Source: JBGANR01 sp044222225 (GTDB lineage: Bacteria; Actinomycetota; Actinomycetes; Mycobacteriales; Mycobacteriaceae). Taken from it: a stretch of 64,000 bases of DNA. Shown piece after piece: positions 57,590 to 64,000 of this stretch. Position 1 is the first letter of the stretch, and each line of letters opens with the position of its first letter. Location of the stretch: positions 73,621 to 137,620 of the forward strand of contig JBGANR010000015.1 in the NCBI GenBank assembly GCA_044222225.1, in the 5' to 3' direction. The notes below the pieces were generated by a model. That model was not told the DNA's origin and searched no databases. It worked only from the letters and a program-made list of their open reading frames with translations. The position numbers and the translations under genes were made by a program.

Positions 57590-59635
57590 ATGTCAAGATT
57601 GACGAAGACGACCGTCGCGGCCAAGCGGCTGCTCGTCGGACGTCCGTTCCGGAGCGACAGACTCGGTCACACGCTGCTTCCCAAGCGGATCGCGCTTCCG
57701 GTCTTCGCGTCCGACGCGATGTCGTCGGTGGCATATGCGCCACAGGAGATCTTCCTGGTCCTGTCGGTCGCCGGTCTTTCGACGTATGCGTACACGCCGT
57801 GGATCGGTCTGGCGGTCGCCGCCGTCATGATCGTCGTCGTCGCCAGCTATCGGCAGAACGTGCACGCCTATCCGTCGGGCGGCGGCGACTTCGAGGTCGC
57901 CACGGTCAATCTCGGCCCGAGCGCCGGGCTCGTCGTCGGCAGCGCGCTGCTCGTCGACTACGTCCTCACCGTCGCGGTCTCCGTCGCGTCGGCCGCGGAG
58001 AACATCGGCTCCGCGTCGCCCTGGGTGCACGACAACCGCGTGCTCTTCACCGTCATCTGCATCGTCGTGTTGGCGGCGCTGAACCTGCGTGGCATCCGGG
58101 AGTCCGGGATGGCCTTCGCCATCCCGACCTACGCCTTCATCGTCGGCGTGTTCGGCATGCTGGTCTGGGGGCTCGTCGACACCTTCCTGCTCGGTGCCGA
58201 GATCCACGCCGAGTCGTCCGCGTACGAACTCAAGGACGGGTCCACCGGCTTCGTCGGCATCGCGTTCGTCTTCCTGCTGGCACGGGCCTTCTCCTCGGGC
58301 TGTGCGGCGCTGACCGGCGTCGAGGCGATCTCCAACGGGGTGCCGGCGTTCCAGAAGCCGAAGTCGCGCAACGCGTCGACGACGTTGCTGATGCTCGGCG
58401 CCATCGCCATCACGTTGCTTCTGGGCATCATCGTGCTGGCCAAGAAGATCGGTGTCGTCTACGTCGCGGACCCGGCGACCGAGCTCATCGGACCGCCGGC
58501 CGGCTACCAGCAGAAGTCGCTCCTCGCGCAGATCGCGCACGCCGTGTTCTCGGGGTTCCCACTCGGCTTCATCGCGATCACGGTCGTCACCGCGCTGATC
58601 CTCGTGCTCGCCGCCAACACCGCGTTCAACGGCTTCCCGGTGCTGGCCTCGGTGCTGGCGCAGAGCCGGTTCCTGCCCCGGCAGTTCCACACCCGCGGCG
58701 ACCGGCTGGCCTTCTCCAACGGCATCATCTTCCTCACCGTCGCCGCGGTCGTCTTCGTCATCGCCTTCGACGCCGAGGTCACCACTCTCATCCAGCTGTA
58801 CATCGTCGGCGTGTTCGTCTCCTTCGTCCTCAGCCAGACGGGCATGGTGCGGCACTGGACGCGGCTGCTGCGGGTGGAGAGCGACCCGGTGGCGCGCCGG
58901 CGGATGGTGCGCTCGCGCATCATCAACGCGATCGGTCTCGTCATGACGGCCGCCGTGCTCGTCGTGGTGCTGCTCACCAAGTTCCTCGCCGGCGCCTGGA
59001 TCGCCATCGCACTCATGGCGTTCCTCTTCCTCGTCATGCGGCTCATCAAGGCCCACTACGACGTCATCAGCCGCGAACTCGACACCGCGGAATGGGACGG
59101 CACGCTGCCGAGTCGCACCCACTCGATCGTCCTGGTCTCCACGGTCCACCTGCCCACCAAGCGCGCGCTCGCGTTCGCCCGTGCCACCCGGCCGGACACG
59201 CTGGAGGCCGTCACCGTGAACGTCGACGAGGCCGACACGCGGGCGCTCGTGCGGCAGTGGGAGGCGAGCGACATCACCGTCCCGCTCAAGGTGATCGCGT
59301 CGCCGTACCGCGAGATCACGCGTCCGGTGCTCGAGTACGTCCGCCGCGTGCGGCGGGAGAACCCGCGAGAGGTGGTCACCGTCTTCATCCCCGAATACGT
59401 CGTCGGGCACTGGTGGGAGCAGTTGCTGCACAACCAGTCGGCGCTGCGGCTCAAGGGCAGGCTGCTGTACGAGCCCGGCGTCATGGTGACGTCGGTGCCG
59501 TGGCAGCTCAACTCGTCCGAGCGGCGCAAGAAGGACGTCGATTATCAGGCGCCCGGCGGGCTGCGCCGCGGCGTCGGGCAAGAGGCGTCGGCGCCGGGAT
59601 CGCGGCCCACGTCGACGACGAGGCGTCCCCGGTGA
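57590..59635 (+). CDS. APC-superfamily amino acid/K+ permease-like transporter (Rv2690c-like)
   Basis: 681 residues. About 12 membrane helices between residues 40 and 500, opening with the APC signature ALPVFASDAMSSVAYAPQEI, then a cytoplasmic C-terminal domain (about 500-670) with LVSTVHLPTKRALAFARATR that looks like a USP-like regulatory fold. It matches Rv2690c and the KimA/YdaO-type branch, some of which carry potassium under cyclic-di-AMP control. Location beside two TrkA regulators makes a K+-related role attractive but unproven. Starts leaderless at ATG 57590; the stop overlaps the next GTG (GTGA). Confidence 0.9.
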   Translation: MSRLTKTTVAAKRLLVGRPFRSDRLGHTLLPKRIALPVFASDAMSSVAYAPQEIFLVLSVAGLSTYAYTPWIGLAVAAVMIVVVASYRQNVHAYPSGGGDFEVATVNLGPSAGLVVGSALLVDYVLTVAVSVASAAENIGSASPWVHDNRVLFTVICIVVLAALNLRGIRESGMAFAIPTYAFIVGVFGMLVWGLVDTFLLGAEIHAESSAYELKDGSTGFVGIAFVFLLARAFSSGCAALTGVEAISNGVPAFQKPKSRNASTTLLMLGAIAITLLLGIIVLAKKIGVVYVADPATELIGPPAGYQQKSLLAQIAHAVFSGFPLGFIAITVVTALILVLAANTAFNGFPVLASVLAQSRFLPRQFHTRGDRLAFSNGIIFLTVAAVVFVIAFDAEVTTLIQLYIVGVFVSFVLSQTGMVRHWTRLLRVESDPVARRRMVRSRIINAIGLVMTAAVLVVVLLTKFLAGAWIAIALMAFLFLVMRLIKAHYDVISRELDTAEWDGTLPSRTHSIVLVSTVHLPTKRALAFARATRPDTLEAVTVNVDEADTRALVRQWEASDITVPLKVIASPYREITRPVLEYVRRVRRENPREVVTVFIPEYVVGHWWEQLLHNQSALRLKGRLLYEPGVMVTSVPWQLNSSERRKKDVDYQAPGGLRRGVGQEASAPGSRPTSTTRRPR

Positions 59636-61002
59636 CCCGGCTCGTCACGGTCGACGTCACCTCGCCGGGGCATCTCGGTGTGGGCGTCGGCCGGATCGAC
59701 GGTCGTGCGGTGCTCGTGTCCGGGGCGTTGCCGGGTGAGACCGTGCGCGCCGAGGTGACCGAGGAGCGCGAGCGGTTCTGGCGGGCGCGCGTCGTCGACG
59801 TCCTGACGCCGGCACCCGAGCGGGTGTCGCCGCGCTGCCCGGCCGCCGCCGGCGACGCCGGGCACGAGCCGACCGGCTGCTGCGACCTCTCCTTCGTCAC
59901 CGCCGAGGGTGCGCGGGCGCTCAAGACCCGCGTGCTCGCCGATCTGCTCGAACGGATGGCGGGGATCACGTGGGGCGGCGCGGTCCGATCGCTGCCCGGC
60001 GGTGACGTCGGCTGGCGGACGCGAGCCGTCCTGGCCTGCTCCGACGGTGTCGTCGGACTGCGACCGGCCCGCTCGCACGAGGTGGTGCCGCGGGTCGATT
60101 GCGCACAGCTCGCACCGGAGATCGTGGCCGCCGCCCCGTCGCTGACGCCGCCGTCCGACGTCACCGAGGTGGCGATCGTCGTGGACGCGGCGGGGGACGT
60201 CCACGCCGTCGGGCTGCGGGAGACGACGCGACCCCGTTCCCGCGGCCACCGGACGGATGCGCGCCGCACACCCGGCCGGCACGCGTCCGGACGGGAGGCT
60301 CGGGCTCGGGCGCAACGTCGTCGTGCGACGCCGCCTGGGCACCCCGTACCGCTGCTCGGCGAGCCGATCGCCGTGCGGACGGCCGCCGGACGGCCGTTCG
60401 CGGCTCCGGTCGACGGCTTCTGGCAGGCCCATCGCGCCGCCGCCGACGTCTATGCGGCGACGGTCGCCGAGTTCGCCGGCGACGTCGGCGGTGCCGGCGT
60501 GTGGGATCTCTACGGCGGCGTCGGGGCGCTCTCGGCGGGGCTCGCCGGAGCGGCCCGCATCGACATCGTCGAATGGGCCACCGGCGCCGTCGCCGCAGGT
60601 GAGGACGCCTACGCGGACCGGCCCGAGGTGCGGTTGCACGCCGGACGCGTCGAGGCCGTGGCGCCGACGCTGGCGGCGCCGGACGTCGTCATCGCCGATC
60701 CGCCGCGGGCGGGAGCCGGACGTCCCGGCGTCGCCGCGGCCGTCGCGGGCGAGCCGTCGCGGATCGTCCACGTCGGCTGCGACCCGGCTGCCCTCGCCCG
60801 CGATCTGGCCCTCTACGCGGGCCACGGCTATCGCCTGCAGCGACTCGAAGCGTTCGACGCCTTTCCGCTGACCCATCACGTCGAGGCGCTGGCGCTGTTG
60901 ACGCGCTCCGTAGATGAAGCTCGCGGAATCGGCCGTCCGTCAGATGGAGCTCGCGGAATCGGCCGTCCGTCAGATGGAGCTCGCGGAATCGGCCATCCGT
61001 AG
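59632..61002 (+). CDS. TRAM-domain class I SAM RNA methyltransferase (TrmA/RlmD family, Rv2689c-like)
   Basis: 456 residues. The N-terminal TRAM domain (about 1-60: GHLGVGVGRIDGRAVLVSGA) precedes a Cys-rich patch (RCPAA, GCCDL) that may hold an Fe-S cluster. The m5U-type catalytic domain has GFWQAH, WDLYGGVGALS (motif I), IADPPRAG and the nucleophile Cys in VHVGCDPAALARDL. It makes 5-methyluridine in rRNA or tRNA. An Arg-rich linker (about 205-235) is unusually basic. The final 30 residues are encoded by the tandem repeats upstream of dxs. GTG 59632 overlaps the APC stop. Confidence 0.9.
   Translation: MTRLVTVDVTSPGHLGVGVGRIDGRAVLVSGALPGETVRAEVTEERERFWRARVVDVLTPAPERVSPRCPAAAGDAGHEPTGCCDLSFVTAEGARALKTRVLADLLERMAGITWGGAVRSLPGGDVGWRTRAVLACSDGVVGLRPARSHEVVPRVDCAQLAPEIVAAAPSLTPPSDVTEVAIVVDAAGDVHAVGLRETTRPRSRGHRTDARRTPGRHASGREARARAQRRRATPPGHPVPLLGEPIAVRTAAGRPFAAPVDGFWQAHRAAADVYAATVAEFAGDVGGAGVWDLYGGVGALSAGLAGAARIDIVEWATGAVAAGEDAYADRPEVRLHAGRVEAVAPTLAAPDVVIADPPRAGAGRPGVAAAVAGEPSRIVHVGCDPAALARDLALYAGHGYRLQRLEAFDAFPLTHHVEALALLTRSVDEARGIGRPSDGARGIGRPSDGARGIGHP
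60912..61001 (+). repeat. three tandem 30-bp repeats
   Basis: Copies 60912-60941, 60942-60971 and 60972-61001 differ by only one to three bases. They encode the end of the methyltransferase (DGARGIGRPS-type decapeptide three times). The third copy's last base completes the -10 of dxs. Units are contiguous with no spacers. Confidence 0.9.
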
Positions 61003-61005
61003 AAT
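61000..61005 (+). promoter_or_regulatory. -10 element for leaderless dxs
   Basis: TAGAAT, 7 bases before ATG 61013. It straddles the end of the third 30-bp repeat, whose final C-to-A change creates the TA. Confidence 0.55.
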
Positions 61006-61012
61006 GACCGCC

Positions 61013-62938
61013 ATGAGTCTGCTGGGGTCCGTGAACTCGCCGGAGGATCTGCGCGCACTGGATCCGCGGCAGCGGATCGAACTGGCGGCCGAGGTCCGCG
61101 AGTTCCTCATCGAGAAGGTCGCCGTCACCGGCGGCCACCTGGGGCCCAATCTCGGCGTCGTCGAGCTCACGCTCGCGCTGCACACGGTCTTCGACTCGCC
61201 CCGCGACGCGATCATCTTCGACACCGGGCATCAGTGTTACGTCCACAAGATCGTCACCGGCCGGCGTGACGGCTTCGACGGGCTGCGGCAGAAGGGCGGG
61301 CTCACCGGCTATCAGGAGCGGGCCGAGTCCGAGCACGACTGGGTGGAGTCCTCGCACGCGTCGGCGGCCCTGTCCTACGCGGACGGTCTGGCGAAGGCGT
61401 TTGCGCTCGACGGCGCCGACCGGCACGTCGTGGCCGTCGTCGGCGACGGGGCGTTGACGGGCGGGATGTGCTGGGAGGCGCTCAACAACATCGCCGACGC
61501 CGACCGCCCGCTCGTCATCGTCGTCAACGACAACGGGCGCTCCTACGCGCCGACCATCGGCGGCCTCGCCCGGCATCTGCGCGGGCTGCGGCTGCGCCCG
61601 TCGTACGAGCGGGCGATGCGGCGGATCCGCGGCGGCGTCGAGGGCGTGCCGGTGGTCGGGGAGCCGTTGTACAAGGCGATGCACGGCATGAAGGCCGGGA
61701 TCAAGGACCTGCTCTCGCCGCAGGTGATGTTCTCGGATCTCGGGCTCAAGTACGTCGGGCCCATCGACGGCCATGATCTCGACGCGATGACCGAGGCGCT
61801 GGAGCAGGCCAAGGAGTTCGGCGGCTCCGTCATCGTGCACGCCGTCACCCGCAAGGGGATGGGCTACGCGCACGCGGAGAACGACGACGAAGACCAGATG
61901 CACTCGACGGGCGCCATCGACCCCGTGACGGGCAAGCCGCGCGCGGCCGCGTCGCAGCCGGATTGGACGTCGGTGTTCTCGGCGGCGATCGTGGAGCACG
62001 GCGCGCGCAGGCGGGACGTCGTCGCCATCACCGCGGCGATGCCCGGCCCGACGGGACTGCTGCCGTTCGCCGAGCGCTTCCCGGACCGGCTGTTCGACGT
62101 CGGCATCGCCGAGCAGCACGCGATGACGTCGGCGGCCGGCCTCGCGCTGGGCGGCAAGCACCCGGTCGTCGCGATCTACGCCACCTTTCTCAACCGCGCC
62201 TTCGACCAGCTCCTCATGGATGTCGCGCTGCTGCGGCAGCCGGTGACGATCGTGCTCGACAGGGCCGGTGTGACCGGCAGCGACGGGCCGTCCCACAACG
62301 GGATGTGGGATCTGTCGCTCGCCGGCATCGTCCCGGGGCTCCGCGTGGCCGCCCCGCGCGACGCCGCGCGGCTGCGCGAGGAGCTCGCCGAGGCGCTCGA
62401 TGTCTCCGACGGCCCGACGCTGCTGCGCTTCCCGAAGGGCCCGGTTCCCGAGGATCTGTGTGCCGTCGAGCGGCTCGCCGACGGCGTCGACGTGTTGCGC
62501 CGGCCCGGATCGGACGAGAGCCGGGACGTCCTGATCGTCGCCGTCGGCGCGTTCGGGTCGCTCGCGATCGCGACGGCCGAGCGGCTGGGCCGGCAGGGCA
62601 TCGGAGCCACCGTCGTCGATCCGCGCTGGGTGCTGCCGGTGCCGGATTCGATCGTCGGGCTCGCCCGGACGCACCGGATGGTCGTGACGCTCGAGGACAA
62701 CGGCCTCGCCGGCGGCGTCGGCGCGGCGGTCTCGACGCGGCTGCGCGCCGAGGGCGTCGACGTCCCGCAGCGCGACCGCGGCATCGCGCAGCGTTTCCTG
62801 GCACACGCCTCGCGTGGCGAGGTGCTCGCCGAGCTCGGACTGACGCCGCAGGACCTCGCGCGGGGCATCACCGCCGAGGTGGCCGGCATGTCCGGGGAGC
62901 TCCGCGACGTCGTCGCGGACGCCGACGAGTCGCGCTGA
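61013..62938 (+). CDS. dxs: 1-deoxy-D-xylulose-5-phosphate synthase
   Basis: 641 residues, near the 638 of M. tuberculosis Dxs1. First MEP-pathway step: TPP-dependent condensation of pyruvate and glyceraldehyde 3-phosphate. TPP motif VVGDGALTGGMCWEALNN, substrate His in TGHQCYVHK, and transketolase-like central domain with GIAEQHAMTSAAGLA and DRAGVTGSDGPSHNG are all intact. ATG 61013 is set by homology (MSLLGSVNSPEDLRAL) and the -10; the open frame runs 33 codons further upstream through the repeats, but that would be non-homologous sequence. Confidence 0.97.
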   Translation: MSLLGSVNSPEDLRALDPRQRIELAAEVREFLIEKVAVTGGHLGPNLGVVELTLALHTVFDSPRDAIIFDTGHQCYVHKIVTGRRDGFDGLRQKGGLTGYQERAESEHDWVESSHASAALSYADGLAKAFALDGADRHVVAVVGDGALTGGMCWEALNNIADADRPLVIVVNDNGRSYAPTIGGLARHLRGLRLRPSYERAMRRIRGGVEGVPVVGEPLYKAMHGMKAGIKDLLSPQVMFSDLGLKYVGPIDGHDLDAMTEALEQAKEFGGSVIVHAVTRKGMGYAHAENDDEDQMHSTGAIDPVTGKPRAAASQPDWTSVFSAAIVEHGARRRDVVAITAAMPGPTGLLPFAERFPDRLFDVGIAEQHAMTSAAGLALGGKHPVVAIYATFLNRAFDQLLMDVALLRQPVTIVLDRAGVTGSDGPSHNGMWDLSLAGIVPGLRVAAPRDAARLREELAEALDVSDGPTLLRFPKGPVPEDLCAVERLADGVDVLRRPGSDESRDVLIVAVGAFGSLAIATAERLGRQGIGATVVDPRWVLPVPDSIVGLARTHRMVVTLEDNGLAGGVGAAVSTRLRAEGVDVPQRDRGIAQRFLAHASRGEVLAELGLTPQDLARGITAEVAGMSGELRDVVADADESR

Positions 62939-62939
62939 G

Positions 62940-62966
62940 CGAGCCGATACCTTCTGGTGCGGCTCG
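62940..62966 (+). terminator. hairpin after dxs
   Basis: CGAGCCG (62940-62946) and CGGCTCG (62960-62966) form a 7-bp stem with a 13-base loop directly after the dxs stop. Confidence 0.45.
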
Positions 62967-63036
62967 GCTCCGACCCCGAGCATCCATCAGTAGCCACGAC
63001 CTGCGCCGCGACGGTCCGGGCATCAGCCCATGATAT

Positions 63037-63581
63037 TCAGGACAAGCCGGTCGCGCTGGTCAGGCCCTCATTGTGCGCCAGCCTGTTGCGGAACCTCACT
63101 ACTCGGGCCACCAGATCATGCACCCTTGCTCGCCCGGTGCCCTTGGGGAACGCTCGGTGCAGCATCGGGTTCCAGAGCGTCGGCGTCCGCTCGCCGACAG
63201 TCAGGTTCGACCAGAACCCGAACGTCAGAGCCGCCACGACCTCCGCGTGGGTCGGGGCCGAACTCAGCCCCCGTTTGGCATCCGTGATCCGGGCCAGACT
63301 CACCTGGTTGCGGCGACGCTGCTGCGCACGGGCACGCTGGACGCCCTGCTCCAGATGGAACAGTGGCGACTGCGGGTCGACGGCCCAATCCGGAACCGCC
63401 GCGTCAGCTCGCGGTCGTAGGCATTACGCACGGCGACTTCCAGGTGCCCGACATCCACGATCCCGGCGGCAGCCACCCGCGAGTTCCACAGGTAGGTCTG
63501 CATCGCCAGAGCGTGATTCTCACCCGCGATACCGAGGTAGCGCCGATACCGTGGGCCACTCAACCACTGCATCGCCTGCAT
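63037..63581 (-). pseudogene. Abi-like HEPN-domain protein gene, frameshifted
   Basis: Two frames together spell one Abi-like protein. Frame 1 gives MQWLSGPRYRRYLGIAGENH, ALAMQTYLWNSRVAAA and LEVAVRNAYDRELTRRF. Near 63390-63395 the reading jumps: inserting one C into the local CC run continues as DWAVDPQSPLFHLEQGVQR and then SLARITDA, LTFGFWSNL, TLWNPMLHRAFP and the HEPN-type motif RNRLAHNE. Homologues run about 60-70 residues further; here a TGA stops translation at 63037-63039, and related-looking residues (ISWADARTV) continue in frame after it. GC is visibly lower than in the neighbours. Either a decayed accessory gene or a base-call error at a homopolymer. Confidence 0.75.
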
Positions 63582-63594
63582 GACGTCAAGCGCG

Positions 63595-63614
63595 GGTACG
63601 ACGTCTGTCGTACC
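63595..63614. promoter_or_regulatory. operator-like palindrome before the Abi-like gene
   Basis: GGTACGAC-GTCT-GTCGTACC is a perfect 8-bp-arm palindrome 14 bases upstream of the presumed ATG 63581. It could be an autoregulatory operator or an mRNA hairpin. Confidence 0.45.
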
Positions 63615-63698
63615 TGCTATCCTAGAAAAATCGCCCCGCGGGTAACCGTCCTCTGTCTGGCTCAGCCAGTTAGGCACCGCGGGGCTTTGTCGTACCTG
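63607..63698. repeat. 10-bp direct repeats flanking the terminator segment
   Basis: GTCGTACCTG occurs at 63607-63616 and again at 63689-63698, bracketing the hairpin segment between the Abi-like gene and rnd. Confidence 0.5.
63628..63685 (-). terminator. intrinsic terminator with U-tract, probably of the rnd transcript
   Basis: GCCCCGCGG (63633-63641) and CCGCGGGGC (63677-63685) form a 9-bp stem, with an inner CTGGC-TCA-GCCAG hairpin. On the minus strand it runs into GATTTTTCT. This is the only hairpin with a clear U-tract in the window. It lies 116 bases beyond the rnd stop. Confidence 0.65.
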
Positions 63699-63800
63699 AT
63701 GCCGCGCGTCGTTCTCGTCGATGTACTCGAACCTAGGACGTGGTCACACATCGTCATCGTCCCGCGCTTCGTCGCCGCCGCACGGAATGAGTGGCGGACG

Positions 63801-64000
63801 TCAGTCGGCGCGAAGCGCGTCCGCCAGCGGCCCCGCGGTCAGCTCGATCTGCCAGGGACGCGCGGCCGTCGACGTCAGTGCGGCCGTCACCGTCTCCGGC
63901 GACGGATCGGCGACGCCGTCCCACGCCAGCCGGCGCTGGACGTCGGGCGGCAGGAGGTTCTCGACGGGCACGGTGAGCTCGTCGCTCAGGCCGGCGAGGG
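63801..64000 (-). CDS. rnd: ribonuclease D-like HRDC-domain protein, C-terminal part
   Basis: Last 66 residues of a gene running off the window edge. The visible part matches the C-terminal helical region of actinobacterial ribonuclease D-like proteins: SDELTVPVENLLPPDVQRRLAWD and PWQIELTAGPLADALRAD at the end. The DEDD 3'-5' exonuclease domain and most of the HRDC domain lie outside. The call leans on synteny: Rv2681 stands opposite dxs1 in M. tuberculosis in the same orientation. RNA processing is the presumed role. Confidence 0.75.
   Translation of the reverse strand, partial: LAGLSDELTVPVENLLPPDVQRRLAWDGVADPSPETVTAALTSTAARPWQIELTAGPLADALRAD

Noticed and set aside
60200..60350. Possible double frameshift in the methyltransferase linker
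   Set aside because: The Arg-rich stretch looks odd, but sequence before and after it is in the same frame and conserved motifs resume correctly. A basic disordered linker explains it.
60912..61001. Short CRISPR-like array
   Set aside because: The three 30-bp units are contiguous with no spacers, lie inside a coding frame, and no cas genes are present.

Overview
The window is high-GC actinobacterial chromosome. Gene content and order point to a mycolic-acid actinomycete (order Mycobacteriales/Corynebacteriales; a Gordonia-, Williamsia- or Dietzia-like organism is most plausible, but genus cannot be fixed from sequence alone). The backbone runs in nearly the same order as the M. tuberculosis Rv2733c-Rv2681 segment: miaB, DUF349 gene, miaA, dapF, hflX, lexA, a LysM cell-division gene, nrdR, PAC2 gene, ideR, sigB, DUF3099, DUF3039, YihY, sigA, ppgK, suhB, cei, DUF4193, DUF3093, dut, DUF3710, hydrolase, OB-fold gene, DUF3159, two TrkA/Ceo proteins, APC transporter, TRAM methyltransferase, dxs and the 3' end of rnd.

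Layout. 1-8.7 kb: tRNA modification (miaB, miaA), lysine/peptidoglycan precursor synthesis (dapF), the ribosome GTPase hflX, and the SOS module lexA / LysM gene with two SOS boxes, followed by nrdR. 8.7-21.2 kb: an HrpA helicase, a POT peptide transporter, a class III aminotransferase, a DUF3516 helicase, a PAC2 protein, a lipoprotein and a DUF4192 protein. 21.2-31.7 kb: ideR-galE, a serine hydrolase, a deacetylase/acetyltransferase pair (acuC-pat), sigB behind an ECF-type promoter, a methyltransferase and small conserved proteins. 31.7-35.1 kb: YihY protein, a third helicase and a small zinc protein. 35.3-47.0 kb: an accessory catabolic region (acyl-CoA dehydrogenase and TetR regulator divergent from a ten-gene operon of thiolase, SDRs, quinone oxidoreductase, MaoC hydratase, APH-type kinase and three acyl-CoA dehydrogenases). 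47.2-62.9 kb: the sigA-to-dxs backbone. 63.0-63.6 kb: a broken Abi-like HEPN gene lodged between dxs and rnd.

How genes work together. The lexA-LysM intergenic region carries one SOS box per gene, coupling DNA damage to division arrest. acuC and pat overlap by 8 bp and probably form a reversible protein-lysine acetylation switch. The catabolic operon has the full set for CoA-linked beta-oxidation, plus an APH-family kinase beside an ACAD10/11-like dehydrogenase. That pairing suggests handling of 4-hydroxyacyl-CoAs through a phosphorylated intermediate.

Sequence-level themes. Many genes start directly after a TANNNT -10 element with a 6-8 bp gap and no Shine-Dalgarno, which is the signature of leaderless transcripts. 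Convergent gene pairs are separated by long, often perfect inverted repeats (up to 20 bp stems) that mostly lack U-tracts and probably act as bidirectional terminators. A 60-bp hairpin element occurs twice, each time enclosing the TAG stop of a minus-strand gene. Three tandem 30-bp repeats upstream of dxs also encode the C-terminal tail of the methyltransferase.
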